Source: Gammaproteobacteria bacterium (GTDB taxonomy: Bacteria; Pseudomonadota; Gammaproteobacteria; Pseudomonadales; Azotimanducaceae). Taken from it: 64,000 nt of DNA. The translations under genes and the position numbers were made by a program. This document shows, piece by piece, positions 46,022 through 55,798 of the stretch. Position 1 is the stretch's first letter. Every line of letters starts with the position of its first letter. The stretch lies in contig JAJFKA010000182.1 of the NCBI GenBank assembly GCA_021773555.1, forward strand, positions 61,567 through 125,566, in the 5' to 3' direction. Below the pieces are notes generated by a model that ran no database searches, was not told where the DNA came from, and saw nothing but the letters and a program-made list of their open reading frames with translations.

Positions 46022-46067
46022 TTTTTGCCCGTAACGCAATTTGTGTCTGAGTCAGCATTCTAACAGG

Positions 46068-46523
46068 CTAAAAAAGTTCTTCCAGCAAGCGGTACTCTGT
46101 TTCGATCATGCCTAGCCTGAAATAAGTGCGTAGCGCCTGCTGATTTTGCTTTTCTGCATACAGGCGTATACCGCAGACTTCTTCGTCACTGGTAGCCAGT
46201 CCCTTTACGTGTTTGTAGAGCGCACTGAATACGCCCTGACCACGAAACTCAGGGGGGACATAGACACTTTGTATCCACCAGAACAGGCCATTTCGCCAAT
46301 CACTCCATTCGGTCGTGATACCCAGGCAGCCAGCCAGATTATCATTACCAGGCGCCTGCGCCACGAGGTAGAAGCCGAGCGTTGAGTCGGCGAGCATACG
46401 TTCTACACCTGCGTTAATGGTTTCGGCAGGCAACTGCTTGTCTTCTGTTTCCTGGGCCATCGCCTGATTGAACTCGGCAATGACTGCGGCATCGCGCAGG
46501 TGAGCGTGTCTGATTTGGATCAT
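46068..46523 (-). CDS. GNAT family N-acetyltransferase
   Basis: A 151-residue GNAT protein: IRHAHLRDAAVIAEFN start, strand SVYVPPEFRGQGVFSALYKHVK carrying the acetyl-CoA Q/RxxGxG/A loop, then IRLYAEKQNQQALRTYFRLGM. Substrate cannot be told from sequence. Confidence 0.88.
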   Translation of the reverse strand: MIQIRHAHLRDAAVIAEFNQAMAQETEDKQLPAETINAGVERMLADSTLGFYLVAQAPGNDNLAGCLGITTEWSDWRNGLFWWIQSVYVPPEFRGQGVFSALYKHVKGLATSDEEVCGIRLYAEKQNQQALRTYFRLGMIETEYRLLEELF

Positions 46524-46550
46524 TATATGTACTCGCCGGTTGTCCCGCCA

Positions 46551-48734
46551 TTAACTTAGTGCAGGTTGATTTAGGTGCCGGTCGAAAAACGCATCCATTG
46601 TTGTGTAACGATGCAGGTTATTGACCCTGCCGGTTATACCATGTTTTGCACCCGGATAATTCATCATGGAAAATGCAAGGTTATGATCCTGCAGTGCTTT
46701 GTACAGTCTGGTGCTGTGTGTAAATAAGACATTGTCGTCTGCCATCCCATGGATGAGAAGCAACTGACTTTCCAGCCCGTCAACATAAGGAAACACACTG
46801 CTCTTTTCGTAATTCCCAGAGTGGTCCACAGGAAGACCCAGGTATCGTTCCGTATAGTGGGTGTCGTAGAGACGCCAGTCAGTCACCGGTGCGACGCTTA
46901 CACCGGCCCGAAATACCGAAGGCGCTTTCATCATCAGCATCAAGGTCATATAGCCACCATAACTATGGCCAAAAACACCCAGTCGCTCAGCGTCGACCCA
47001 ATCGAGTTCCCTGAGCATCGAGATCCCTCGCAACTGGTCACTCACTTCCACATCGCCCAATTGTCCGTGAATTGGTTTTTCAAATGCGGCGCCTCGATTG
47101 GCAGAGCCACGGTTGTCCAACTGCAGCAATCCGAAACCTCGCTGTGCCATGTAGTGATGCCAGGGTGCAACCCATTGATGAGTGACAAGCTGTGCGCCGG
47201 GACCGCCGTAAACCGTTAGGATGACGGGATAGGTTTTGTGTGGCTCCCTTTTTGTCGGTGGAATAAGTCGATAGTGCAGCGTCTGCCCGTCTTCTGCCTC
47301 AAGATTACCAAAGCTGATATCAACACATGAACGCCTGTAAGGAAAAAACGGATGACCTTCATCAAGCACATTTTTGATGAGAGTCTTACTTGGCCTATCG
47401 TTGGGGATGGTGTTCAATGACACAGAAATCGGTTGCTGGGGGGAACTACTTCGGTCGATGTAAGCATCCCCCTTTGGTGAAAGAACCGTCTCGTGAAAAT
47501 AGCCCGGCGCTGTTAGCCGCAACGGATCCTCACTGCCGTCAGTTGGTACACTATATAAGTGTGACTCAAGTATAGAGTCCCGGGTTCCCTCAAAATAGAT
47601 CAGGTCGTCGGTGACGTGTTTTACCGACGTGACCTGGTACGCGCCCTGGGTAATTTGTTGGAGTAATTTGCCGTCGCTGTCGTGCAGGCTGAGATGCAAG
47701 TGTCCTGTCTGCTCTGATCCCCAGAGAAATCTTGTGCCAGCCTGCAGGCTTCTAAAATGATTGTTCAGATTTATCCAGTGCTCACTGTGTTCCGTGAGCA
47801 GGGTTCTCGTCACAAGTGTTGTGGTATCGATGCCGATCAACTCGAGCATGTCCTGGAGTCGCGACTGGACCTGGACCACCAGATGATTGTCAGCGAGCCA
47901 GTTTACCCGCGCGATGTAGCACTCCTGGCGGTCAATCGGTAACGGAGTGATTTCCTGCGATTCAAGGTTCACCACTGCCAGTTCGATCCGGGCGTTTGGG
48001 GTACCGGCAAACGGATAGCGCTGATCGTAAACTTGAAAAGAACTCGCGTTAATTTCGTAGCGTTGAGAGACATCTACGCCGGATTCATCGACTCGCAGAA
48101 AAGCAATCCGGCTGGCATCAGGAGACCACCAGTACCCGTCGAAGCGATGCATTTCTTCCTGGGCGATGAATTCCGCGGAGCCGTTTGATACGGGCCCGTC
48201 CTCCTGACCGTCGAATGTGAGCTGCTGGATTGCTCCTGTGTCTGGTTCGATCACCCAGATGTTACCGGACTGAACATAGGCCAGATACTTGCCATCAGCA
48301 GAAAAGTGAAGATCTGTTTTTGCCTGCCCATCTTCTGTGATCCGAGTCACTGAAGCCCGCTCCATAAGGTCGTCACTCACGCTATAAAGGTAAAGCTCGC
48401 CTTGTTTTGGGAACACCAGTCGTTTGCCGTCTGGCGACCAGTGATACTCGGTGATCCCATCCTGGGAAATTCTTTTTCGCTCCCGATTGGCTTTCTCCCG
48501 GTTGCTTAAGATTCGTTCATCGTCCAGTTCCTTACCCGGTACGAGCAACCTCGTTTCGGAGGTTGCGACCACATAGCAATATAAATCGAGGCATTCGTGA
48601 TCGGTGGGATTGTTTTTCAGGTAGGTAATCAATTTACCATCGGGTGAGAACCGCAATCCCTGTGATGATTCACCGTTAAGATCCGGATCATCAAAGATAC
48701 GAGCGAGGGTCAGGGCAAATTGCTGATCCGGCAC
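46551..48734 (-). CDS. S9 family prolyl oligopeptidase / dipeptidyl peptidase IV-like
   Basis: A 727-residue serine peptidase: an N-terminal beta-propeller with DPP-IV features (FIAQEEMHRFDGYWWSPD carries the Glu pair that binds the substrate N-terminus) and a C-terminal alpha/beta hydrolase with nucleophile GHSYGGY, acid GMADDNV and His in GAKHG. It should release X-Pro dipeptides. No signal peptide, so probably cytosolic. It starts at GTG overlapping the pepQ stop (TAGTG), giving a two-gene unit for proline-peptide use. Confidence 0.93.
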   Translation of the reverse strand: MPDQQFALTLARIFDDPDLNGESSQGLRFSPDGKLITYLKNNPTDHECLDLYCYVVATSETRLLVPGKELDDERILSNREKANRERKRISQDGITEYHWSPDGKRLVFPKQGELYLYSVSDDLMERASVTRITEDGQAKTDLHFSADGKYLAYVQSGNIWVIEPDTGAIQQLTFDGQEDGPVSNGSAEFIAQEEMHRFDGYWWSPDASRIAFLRVDESGVDVSQRYEINASSFQVYDQRYPFAGTPNARIELAVVNLESQEITPLPIDRQECYIARVNWLADNHLVVQVQSRLQDMLELIGIDTTTLVTRTLLTEHSEHWINLNNHFRSLQAGTRFLWGSEQTGHLHLSLHDSDGKLLQQITQGAYQVTSVKHVTDDLIYFEGTRDSILESHLYSVPTDGSEDPLRLTAPGYFHETVLSPKGDAYIDRSSSPQQPISVSLNTIPNDRPSKTLIKNVLDEGHPFFPYRRSCVDISFGNLEAEDGQTLHYRLIPPTKREPHKTYPVILTVYGGPGAQLVTHQWVAPWHHYMAQRGFGLLQLDNRGSANRGAAFEKPIHGQLGDVEVSDQLRGISMLRELDWVDAERLGVFGHSYGGYMTLMLMMKAPSVFRAGVSVAPVTDWRLYDTHYTERYLGLPVDHSGNYEKSSVFPYVDGLESQLLLIHGMADDNVLFTHSTRLYKALQDHNLAFSMMNYPGAKHGITGRVNNLHRYTTMDAFFDRHLNQPALS

Positions 48735-50059
48735 TAAGCTGACTCAACAGCAAAGGACTGGCGGGTCAGATTGAACGGGCGATCTGAAATGAGTGCGACG
48801 TTGTCCTCGATACGTATTCCGCCGTAAGGTTTGAGTTCTTCAATGAGTGCCCAGTTCACTTTACTGGCGCCAGGTGACTGGCTCAATTTTTCCAACAGCA
48901 TCGGGATGAAATACAATCCTGGCTCAATCGTAAATACGTGCCTGTTTTCGATTGTACGCGTCAGTCGAAGCGCCGGATAATTGGTCGGTGCGGCTCTCTC
49001 ATCGCCATCTCTTGACTGTTGGAAGCCTGCGACGTCGTGTGTCTGTAATCCCAGCAGATGGCCCAGGCCATGAGGAAGAAAAGTGAAAGTCAGGTTGGAA
49101 TCCACCATCTCGTCTTCACTCATGCGGACAAGATCGAATGACTTCAATAATCCTGCTATGCGTCGGTGCATGTTTTCATGGAGTTCGATGTAATTCATGC
49201 CCGGGCGAATGTCCTGGATGACGGCCTGCTGTTGCTTATCCATAGCTTCGATCAGGTCCGCAAATATACCTGCGTGAGCGGTGTACGTTCGGGTGATGTC
49301 TGCAGCGTAGCCGTTCATGTTGGCTCCCGCGTCGATTAACATAGACAGCGATTGTGCCGGGGCATGACGATCATAGTGCTGGTAGTGGAGCACCGCGCAG
49401 TGTTCATTGAGCGCAACGATAGCGGAGTAGGGTGCGTCCTTTTCGCGTTCACTGGTGACCGACAGGTACTCCTGTTGTATTTCGAATTCTGAGCTACCGG
49501 AGAGAAACGCGCGCTCCGCCGCCAGGTGACCGGCTACAGCGCGATCATTTGCCTCCTGCATACAAACGAGTTCATAGTCTGTTTTATAGGCTCGATCAAA
49601 GTGGACGCTCGCCAGCAATCCCCTTGGATTGATTTCGGTTATTCCCCAGCTACGCGCCATCTCCTCTTCCTCACCGATAAACACCAGGGAGTCAGGATCG
49701 CCAATCCTGTTTCCAGCATCGCGGAAAGACTTTATGGACTGTATTTCCCAGTGGGGGACCCAATATCCGTCCGGGTCAGGCGAAACCATATGCCAGTAGT
49801 CCTCTGGCTGGTTGAGCAGCAACAGCGGTTTTTCTCCCGGTGTGATCAGGACAAAACAGTCGGGATTGTCAGTTAAGGGAAGCCAGCTCTTGAAATGCGG
49901 ATTGACCTTGAACGGGTAGCTATGATCATCGAGAAACGCATATTTTAAGGCGCCGGATGCGATCAACAATCTTTGTCCATCCGCCAGTGCGCTGGCGTAT
50001 CGACGCTGTTGTTCTGCCAGATGGGCAGGGTAGTGCTGGTCAGGTGTTTCTTTGTTCAT
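48734..50059 (-). CDS. pepQ: Xaa-Pro dipeptidase
   Basis: A 441-residue M24 metallopeptidase of the PepQ type. Metal ligands are in LIDAGANMNGYAADITRTY, LPHGLGHLLGLQTHDVAGF and FTIEPGLYFI. It cleaves dipeptides with C-terminal proline, completing the action of the following DPP-IV-like enzyme. The ATG at 50059 matches the E. coli length; 34 codons of open, His/Gly-rich frame upstream look non-coding. Confidence 0.94.
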   Translation of the reverse strand: MNKETPDQHYPAHLAEQQRRYASALADGQRLLIASGALKYAFLDDHSYPFKVNPHFKSWLPLTDNPDCFVLITPGEKPLLLLNQPEDYWHMVSPDPDGYWVPHWEIQSIKSFRDAGNRIGDPDSLVFIGEEEEMARSWGITEINPRGLLASVHFDRAYKTDYELVCMQEANDRAVAGHLAAERAFLSGSSEFEIQQEYLSVTSEREKDAPYSAIVALNEHCAVLHYQHYDRHAPAQSLSMLIDAGANMNGYAADITRTYTAHAGIFADLIEAMDKQQQAVIQDIRPGMNYIELHENMHRRIAGLLKSFDLVRMSEDEMVDSNLTFTFLPHGLGHLLGLQTHDVAGFQQSRDGDERAAPTNYPALRLTRTIENRHVFTIEPGLYFIPMLLEKLSQSPGASKVNWALIEELKPYGGIRIEDNVALISDRPFNLTRQSFAVESA

Positions 50060-50196
50060 GAGTCTTGGTTCCGGGTTCAGGAAGAGTTCTGGAGAGCCTG
50101 AAATGGATTGGATTTTACCGTGATGGAGTACACCGTGGTGTGGCATCCCGTGATGCGACACACCGATACTGCAATCCGATTTAACATCAGGCCCGC

Positions 50197-50790
50197 TTAC
50201 AGGAAATGGCCCATCTTATTACGTTTTGCGGCCAGATATTGATCACTGTCACCGTTCCCGGGAATTTTAACTGGAATGCGACGATCTATGATAATTCCCG
50301 CCCGTTCCAGAAATGCGACCTTGTCGGGATTATTGGTCATGAGATTCACTCGCTCAATTCGCTGTTCGCGCAGAATTGACACGGCCTGATGGTAGTCCCT
50401 GGCATCGCCGGGGAACCCGAGCATCTCATTTGCCTCGAGTGTGTCATATCCCTGTTCCTGCAGCGCATAGACGCGGACCTTGTTACCAACGCCGATTCCG
50501 CGTCCTTCCTGGTGCAGATAGATCACCAGACCTGTGTGTCTGGCAATATATGCCAGGGCAAAATCCAACTGTTGCTTGCAGTCGCATTTGCAGGAGCCAA
50601 AAACTTCAGAGGTTATGCAGGCTGAGTGAATACGCAGATTTACAGGCAGGCTTCGATCCAGGAATCCGGAGATTAAAACCAGAGGTTCGTTGAATTGCCC
50701 ATTTTCTACCTCAGGGTCGCGGTAGCTGCGTAAGCGCATTTGTCCGTGGACAGTGGGCAGTGATGTTTCTGCATAGATAGACAAGGTCAT
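50197..50790 (-). CDS. ribA: GTP cyclohydrolase II
   Basis: A 197-residue GTP cyclohydrolase II, first step of riboflavin synthesis. Zinc ligands are in FGSCKCDCKQQL, the active-site stretch is LHQEGRGIGVGNKVRVYALQEQGYDT, and LMTNNPDKVAFLERAGI and the MGHFL end are conserved. The ATG at 50790 has GGAG seven bases ahead. No ribB domain is fused. Confidence 0.92.
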   Translation of the reverse strand: MTLSIYAETSLPTVHGQMRLRSYRDPEVENGQFNEPLVLISGFLDRSLPVNLRIHSACITSEVFGSCKCDCKQQLDFALAYIARHTGLVIYLHQEGRGIGVGNKVRVYALQEQGYDTLEANEMLGFPGDARDYHQAVSILREQRIERVNLMTNNPDKVAFLERAGIIIDRRIPVKIPGNGDSDQYLAAKRNKMGHFL

Positions 50791-51157
50791 GATCGACTCC
50801 TGAATGAAAAGGAAGTGACCACTGGATTCATTTTGCTGGTTCCGGTTGAAGGCGCGAGTCAAGATCACCCATCACCGGAAGCCATGTTAAGAGTTTTTTT
50901 TGGTCGGTGGCATGTGACCATCGTGCGTGCCGATATTTTTAACACACTGTATGTCGGCTCCGGGTCCGTAATGCGAGTGCTTTGCCCTGTGGACGGCGAG
51001 CCAATACGGTGGCTGATTGATTGACGATAGCGCGCGATCAGGTCTGCTCCAAGAAAATATTCGCGTATTCATGAATCTGATAAACGATACGCCGTACGGC
51101 TTATCCGGGACGAAGGGCTTTTTCGAAGGTTTTCTGCAGACCGGTACTGAACTGCAC

Positions 51158-51232
51158 GGCTCTCAAATGGTTGGCTCTTAAATGCACGGCTCTTAAATGC
51201 ACGGCTCTTAAATGGACGGCTCTTAAATGGAC
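51158..51232 (+). repeat. Five-copy 15-bp tandem repeat forming mini-ORFs
   Basis: GGCTCTTAAATGCAC-type units start at 51158, 51173, 51188, 51203 and 51218; copies 2 and 3 are identical, as are 4 and 5. Because 15 is a multiple of three, each ATG is followed in frame by two or three codons and TAA (M-V-G-S, M-H-G-S twice, M-D-G-S), then a last frame of ten codons ending at 51259. The rest of the 503-base gap 50791-51293 holds nothing I can support; open frames there of 60-70 codons lack coding features. The array ends 62 bases before the MAPEG start. Confidence 0.85.
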
Positions 51233-51293
51233 ATAGTCACAGCGCAAATGGCGGGCTAGACTAGCCGGCACAGAACAACAGGGGGTTTACGGG

Positions 51294-51683
51294 ATGGAAC
51301 TGGTCGCGATTGTAACGGCACTGGCGTTAGTACAATTTATTTTCTTCGGGATGATGGTCGGCAGGGCGAGGGGTTTGTATGGCGTTGAGGCGCCAGCCAC
51401 GACCGGTAATGACATGTTCGAACGTCACTATCGAGTCCACTACAATACCCTGGAACAGTTGGTAATTTTCCTGCCTGGGTTATGGCTGTTCAGTATCTAT
51501 GTAGGCTCGATGTGGGCCGCCGGAATCGGTGCGGTGTTTCTCGTGGGACGAGTTATTTACGGTATTGCTTATATCAAGGATCCCGGAACTCGCGGTCTGG
51601 GTATGATACTGACGGTCCTGCCCTGTTGGATACTACTGCTGGGCGGACTGGTTGGGGCTATCTGGCGGGCGCTCGGTTCCTGA
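51294..51683 (+). CDS. MAPEG family membrane protein
   Basis: A 129-residue protein with four membrane helices and the MAPEG features RARGLYGVEAPATTGNDMFERHYRVHYNTLEQLVIFLPGLW (the FERHYRVHxNTxE signature). Bacterial MAPEG proteins often bind glutathione; activity is unknown here. It is convergent with the small gene at 51687. Confidence 0.9.
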   Translation: MELVAIVTALALVQFIFFGMMVGRARGLYGVEAPATTGNDMFERHYRVHYNTLEQLVIFLPGLWLFSIYVGSMWAAGIGAVFLVGRVIYGIAYIKDPGTRGLGMILTVLPCWILLLGGLVGAIWRALGS

Positions 51684-51686
51684 GCT

Positions 51687-51974
51687 TCAGTCAGCTTGAT
51701 GCAGCAAGTCCAGTGCTGCATCGGCGGTCTCTTCAACCAACAGGAAACGGATTGCCCGCACAAACGGCTCCGGGGCCTCGTGTAACTGCAATTCTCGAAT
51801 CCACGTGTTCAGGCTGGAATGACGTTGAAAGGCGTCCTGTTCAAGAACCATAATGAGGCGTTTTCTGATTTCTGCATCATCCCTGGCCGTGGCAATTAAC
51901 TGGACCAGTGGTTCGTCGAACTGTGCTGAAGCTCCCCGGAAACGACTGATTATTGTGTTCAACCTGGCAAGCAT
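51687..51974 (-). CDS. Small uncharacterised helical protein
   Basis: A 95-residue protein I do not recognise. It reads as a compact, mostly helical, mixed-charge sequence with no Cys, signal or membrane segment (RKRLIMVLEQDAFQRHSSLNTWIRELQ, PFVRAIRFLLVEETADAALDLL). It is separated by three bases from the convergent MAPEG stop. Regular amino-acid composition supports a real gene. Confidence 0.6.
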   Translation of the reverse strand: MLARLNTIISRFRGASAQFDEPLVQLIATARDDAEIRKRLIMVLEQDAFQRHSSLNTWIRELQLHEAPEPFVRAIRFLLVEETADAALDLLHQAD

Positions 51975-52036
51975 TTAGCAATCCTCGGTGAGAGACATTG
52001 ATGCGGTGAGGCTCAAGTCTGACGATTATCATTATT

Positions 52037-52051
52037 CCATGTAATGCATGG
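52037..52051. promoter_or_regulatory. Dyad in the promoter region of the molybdenum hydroxylase operon
   Basis: CCATG (52037-52041) and CATGG (52047-52051) are perfect inverses five bases apart, 105 bases ahead of the first subunit gene; an AT run TATATATA lies at 52072-52079. It may be an operator, but short dyads are common by chance. Confidence 0.25.
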
Positions 52052-52155
52052 CGTGAACAACATGAGCGTGATATATATAGTAGCTTGATGCCAGCGGCAA
52101 TGCCCCGGGTGGGCTTGTGATGAGGTCGCTGGACAAATGAAAAATTGGAGGAGAA

Positions 52156-53025
52156 ATGGTTTCAGTGGTTTACAAAGCGCCTGACTCGATTCAGGCCGCG
52201 ATTAGTATTTTATCGGAAGCGGAAATCGCCACGAAAATTTTAGCTGGTGGAACAGATTTGCTTATTCAGATGCAGGGTCTGGTCAACGAGTCACGTCTGT
52301 TCGTCGATATCAAGAAAATACCCGAAATGATGCAGGCAACACTGGGGGATCAGGGTCTGGATCTCGGTCCCTCGATGTGTTGTGCCGAGTTCACCGCGCG
52401 CGAGGACATCCGCGCAGTCTACCCGGGTCTGGTTGAGGCTGCCTTTCTCATCGGTTCAACCCAGGTACAGGGCCGCGCAAGTGTCGGCGGCAATCTGTGT
52501 AACTCATCCCCGGCGGCAGATACCATCCCCGCACTCATGGTGAATGCTGCGATATGTGTGATCGCCGGTGTGAAGGGTGAAAGGTCGGTTTCGGTTGAAG
52601 AGTTTGTCACCGGCGTGGGCACGAACTGCATGGAAAAGGGTGAACTGTTGAAGCTGATTCAACTACCCAGACCTGCTAAAAATACATCGGATGCCTATCT
52701 GCGGTTCATACCAAGAACTGAGATGGACATCGCCGTTGCGGGCGCAGCGGTAAGTGTTACGCTGGATGATGAAGGCGTGTGCACGGCCGCCCGGGTAAGC
52801 ATTGGTGCAGTAGCGCCAACAGCGTTACTCGTTCAGGAAGCCGCTGACGCACTGATCGGTACAAAACTTGACGATAAAGCACTGCAGGCTGCGGGAGATG
52901 CGGCCAGTGCCGCTGCCAGTCCTATCACAGACCGGCGTGGTACGGTCGAGTATCGTCGCCATGTTGTTGGTGTATTAACAAAACGTGCTGCCCAGATTGC
53001 AGCAACCAGAGCGAGGGGTAACTAG
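52156..53025 (+). CDS. Molybdenum hydroxylase FAD-binding (medium) subunit
   Basis: A 289-residue CoxM/XdhB-type subunit. FAD-binding signatures AGGTDLLIQM and RASVGGNLCNSSPAADT are present; the C-terminal CO_deh_flav_C part follows. GGAGGAG precedes the ATG. It passes electrons from the iron-sulfur subunit to an acceptor. First gene of an M-S-L operon. Confidence 0.93.
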   Translation: MVSVVYKAPDSIQAAISILSEAEIATKILAGGTDLLIQMQGLVNESRLFVDIKKIPEMMQATLGDQGLDLGPSMCCAEFTAREDIRAVYPGLVEAAFLIGSTQVQGRASVGGNLCNSSPAADTIPALMVNAAICVIAGVKGERSVSVEEFVTGVGTNCMEKGELLKLIQLPRPAKNTSDAYLRFIPRTEMDIAVAGAAVSVTLDDEGVCTAARVSIGAVAPTALLVQEAADALIGTKLDDKALQAAGDAASAAASPITDRRGTVEYRRHVVGVLTKRAAQIAATRARGN

Positions 53026-53027
53026 TC

Positions 53028-53507
53028 TTGTCCAAAACACATGTAACGACGACGATCAACGGTGATGTAACTGAATTCCTGTGTGAACCCGCAGATACGC
53101 TGTTAAGCGTGCTACGTAACGAATTGCAACTGACCGGGACGAAAGAAGGCTGCGGCTCCGGTGACTGTGGCGCATGCTCGGTAACTGTCAATGGACGCCT
53201 GGTATGTTCCTGCCTCGTGCTGGGAGTCGAAGCGCAGGGTGCAGAAATTGGCACCATCGAGGGTATTGAAAGTGCCGAGAAATTACACACTATCCAGGAA
53301 AAATTCCTGGAGCATGCAGCGCTTCAGTGCGGCATATGCACACCGGGACTGATAGTCTCAACGAAAGCATTGCTGGATGAAAATCCGGACCCGACGGAAG
53401 AAGAGGCACGCTACTATCTGGCCGGAAATCTTTGTCGTTGTACCGGTTATGACAAGATTATTCGGGCGGTGCTGGATTCCGCTAAAGTGATGAGAGGAGC
53501 CGCCTGA
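53028..53507 (+). CDS. Molybdenum hydroxylase 2Fe-2S (small) subunit
   Basis: A 159-residue CoxS/XdhC-type protein with both clusters: the plant-type CGSGDCGACSVTVNGRLVCSC set and the helical CGICTPG...CRCTGYDKI set. It starts at TTG two bases after the FAD subunit stop and overlaps the large subunit by one base (TGATG). Confidence 0.94.
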   Translation: MSKTHVTTTINGDVTEFLCEPADTLLSVLRNELQLTGTKEGCGSGDCGACSVTVNGRLVCSCLVLGVEAQGAEIGTIEGIESAEKLHTIQEKFLEHAALQCGICTPGLIVSTKALLDENPDPTEEEARYYLAGNLCRCTGYDKIIRAVLDSAKVMRGAA

Positions 53508-55759
53508 TGAGTGAAGCAAGAGAATTCAAGTATATCGGCCAACGAACCATTCGGCCTGATGGATATGACAAAGTCACGGGCCGGGCGAACTATGGTGCTG
53601 ACCTAAGCTTACCCGGCATGATCTGGGGGAAAATTCTGCGCAGCCCGCACGCGCATGCGAATATCAAAAACATTGATCTCAGTAAGGCACAAGCGCATCC
53701 GGACGTGCTCGCGATCGCGACATATCAGGATTTTCCACATGTTCAGTCTGAGGCGTTCCAGGCCGGCGAAGTACCGACTGACATCATCGATCTGGCGAGA
53801 AACGTACTGGCGGATGACAAGGTTTTATACCATGGGCACGCGATCGCAGCGATCGCGGCACGGTCAGAAAGTGCTGCGCAAGACGCGCTTTCCCTGATCG
53901 AGGTGGAGTATGAAGTACTCCCGCCGGTAATGGATGTTGCCGATGCGATGAAGCCGGAAGCCGCAGTCCTTCATAACAATATGTTTACCCAGGGATTAGC
54001 GGAACCTGCAGACAAAGCGTCGAACATCGCGTCTCGCATGGAACTTAAAAAAGGCGATGTCGCTGCTGGATTCGCGCTGGCAGATCTGGTGGTCGAACGA
54101 GATTTTTATACCCCAACAGTGCACCAGGGTTACATTGAACCGCATGCAACCACGGTACGCTTCGAGGAAAACGGGCAGGCCATGGTCTGGTGCTCTACCC
54201 AGGGACATTTCGACGTGCGAGCAAGCACCGCTAAGCTTCTTAATATGCCGCTGGGCAAGCTTAAAGTCGTTGCCAGTGAAATCGGTGGTGGCTTCGGCGG
54301 CAAGACCACAGTTTATCTTGAACCGGTTGCATTAATTCTTTCACGTAAATCCGGTAAGCCGGTAAAAATGGTAATGACCCGTGATGAGGTTTTTCGGGCG
54401 TCCGGTCCGGGTTCTGCGACACGCAGCCACGTTAAAATCGGTGCTATGAAGGACGGTACGATCACCGCCATGCAAGCCAGTCTCTGTTTTGAGGCCGGCG
54501 CCTTCAAGGGTTCGCCAATGGGACCAGGCTGCATGACAGTTTTCACCCCCTACGATGTTGAAAACATGTACATCGAAGGTTACGACGTTGTCGTCAACAA
54601 ACCCAAGGTTGCGGCATACCGTGCACCTGGAGCACCGCAGGCAGAATTTGCCGCGGAAATGGTGATCAATGAGATTGCCAGCAAGCTTGGGATTGATCCT
54701 ATCGAGCTGCGTTTACGTAATGCGGCGAAAGAGGGTACCCAGACCGTTTACGGCCCGAAACTCAAGAGAGTCGGGCTGGTGGAATGCCTGGAAGCTGCAA
54801 AAAATTCTCCGCAGTACCAGTCTGCGCTGAAAGCAAACCAGGGCAGGGGTCTTGCTGCCGGTTTCTGGTTCAATATCGGTGGTCTGTCGAGTGTGACCAT
54901 CAATATGAATCCTGATGGCAGCGGGACGATTCTTGAGGGTTCGCCTGACATCGGCGGGTCCAGGGCGTCGATGCAGATGATGGCCGCAGAAGAACTGGGA
55001 ATTCCGATTGATCAGCTGAAACCGCTGGTCGCGGATACCGAACATGTTGCCTACAACGCGACAACTGGTGGAAGCCGGACGACGTTTGCAACCGGAATGG
55101 CGGTTATCGAAGCGGCACAGGATGTCGTGCGACAACTTAAAGAGCGCGCTGCTGCGGTATGGAATATCACGGCGGAGCAGGTGGACTGGGCTGATGGTGT
55201 AGCCATTAATACGACGGGTGATGACCGGTTGACAGTCGCCGAGATCTGTAAAGATGCCGAGAAGACCGGTGGTCAGATCGCGGGAACAGGCAACATCAAT
55301 GCCCGGGGAGCAGGACCCAGTTTTGCGGTTCACCTCTGTGATGTGGAGGTTGACCCGGATACCGGAAAGGTTGATGTCATTCGCTACACAGCAATTCAGG
55401 ATGCGGGCAAGGCGATCCATCCTTCCTATGTGGAGGGACAGTACCAGGGCGGTGCGGCTCAGGGTATTGGTTGGGCGCTTAATGAGGAATACATCTACAA
55501 CAAGGATGGCATTATGGAAAATGCCGGATTTCTGGACTATCGAATACCGCTGGCATCCGATTTGCCGATGATAGAAACAGTAATCATCGAGATACCCAAT
55601 TCGTTTCACCCATTTGGTGTGCGTGGCGTGGGTGAGACAGGGATTGTGCCACCGCTGGCGGCCGTGGCAACCGCGGTGAGTGAAGCGATCGGGGTTGTGA
55701 TGACAGATCTGCCATGTTCACCGCCTCGCGTTTTGGCTGCGATCCACGGAAAATCCTGA
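53507..55759 (+). CDS. Molybdenum hydroxylase molybdopterin-binding (large) subunit
   Basis: A 750-residue CoxL/XdhA-family subunit. Visible are GKILRSPHAHANI, the Moco contacts EIGGGFGGKT and AAYRAPGAPQAEFA, a GGSRTT segment, and the catalytic glutamate in GVRGVGETGIVPP. The active-site loop reads AYRAPGAP rather than the AYxCSFR of true (form I) CO dehydrogenase or the AYRGAGR of form II, so CO oxidation is unlikely; an aromatic, purine or aldehyde substrate is more plausible. Substrate not determined. Confidence 0.92.
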   Translation: MSEAREFKYIGQRTIRPDGYDKVTGRANYGADLSLPGMIWGKILRSPHAHANIKNIDLSKAQAHPDVLAIATYQDFPHVQSEAFQAGEVPTDIIDLARNVLADDKVLYHGHAIAAIAARSESAAQDALSLIEVEYEVLPPVMDVADAMKPEAAVLHNNMFTQGLAEPADKASNIASRMELKKGDVAAGFALADLVVERDFYTPTVHQGYIEPHATTVRFEENGQAMVWCSTQGHFDVRASTAKLLNMPLGKLKVVASEIGGGFGGKTTVYLEPVALILSRKSGKPVKMVMTRDEVFRASGPGSATRSHVKIGAMKDGTITAMQASLCFEAGAFKGSPMGPGCMTVFTPYDVENMYIEGYDVVVNKPKVAAYRAPGAPQAEFAAEMVINEIASKLGIDPIELRLRNAAKEGTQTVYGPKLKRVGLVECLEAAKNSPQYQSALKANQGRGLAAGFWFNIGGLSSVTINMNPDGSGTILEGSPDIGGSRASMQMMAAEELGIPIDQLKPLVADTEHVAYNATTGGSRTTFATGMAVIEAAQDVVRQLKERAAAVWNITAEQVDWADGVAINTTGDDRLTVAEICKDAEKTGGQIAGTGNINARGAGPSFAVHLCDVEVDPDTGKVDVIRYTAIQDAGKAIHPSYVEGQYQGGAAQGIGWALNEEYIYNKDGIMENAGFLDYRIPLASDLPMIETVIIEIPNSFHPFGVRGVGETGIVPPLAAVATAVSEAIGVVMTDLPCSPPRVLAAIHGKS

Positions 55760-55798
55760 TCTGAAAACTGCCCAGGCGCTGAACAGTGGGATGACAAT

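Noticed and set aside
50815..51072. Short frames on both strands upstream of the MAPEG gene
   Set aside because: They overlap one another and the ribA leader, lack good ribosome sites and resemble no family.
51158..51232. CRISPR array
   Set aside because: Units are 15 bp, contiguous and without spacers; it is a simple tandem repeat.
53507..55759. CO dehydrogenase large subunit (coxL)
   Set aside because: Gene order suggests it, but the active-site loop AYRAPGAP matches neither form I nor form II; kept as generic molybdenum hydroxylase.
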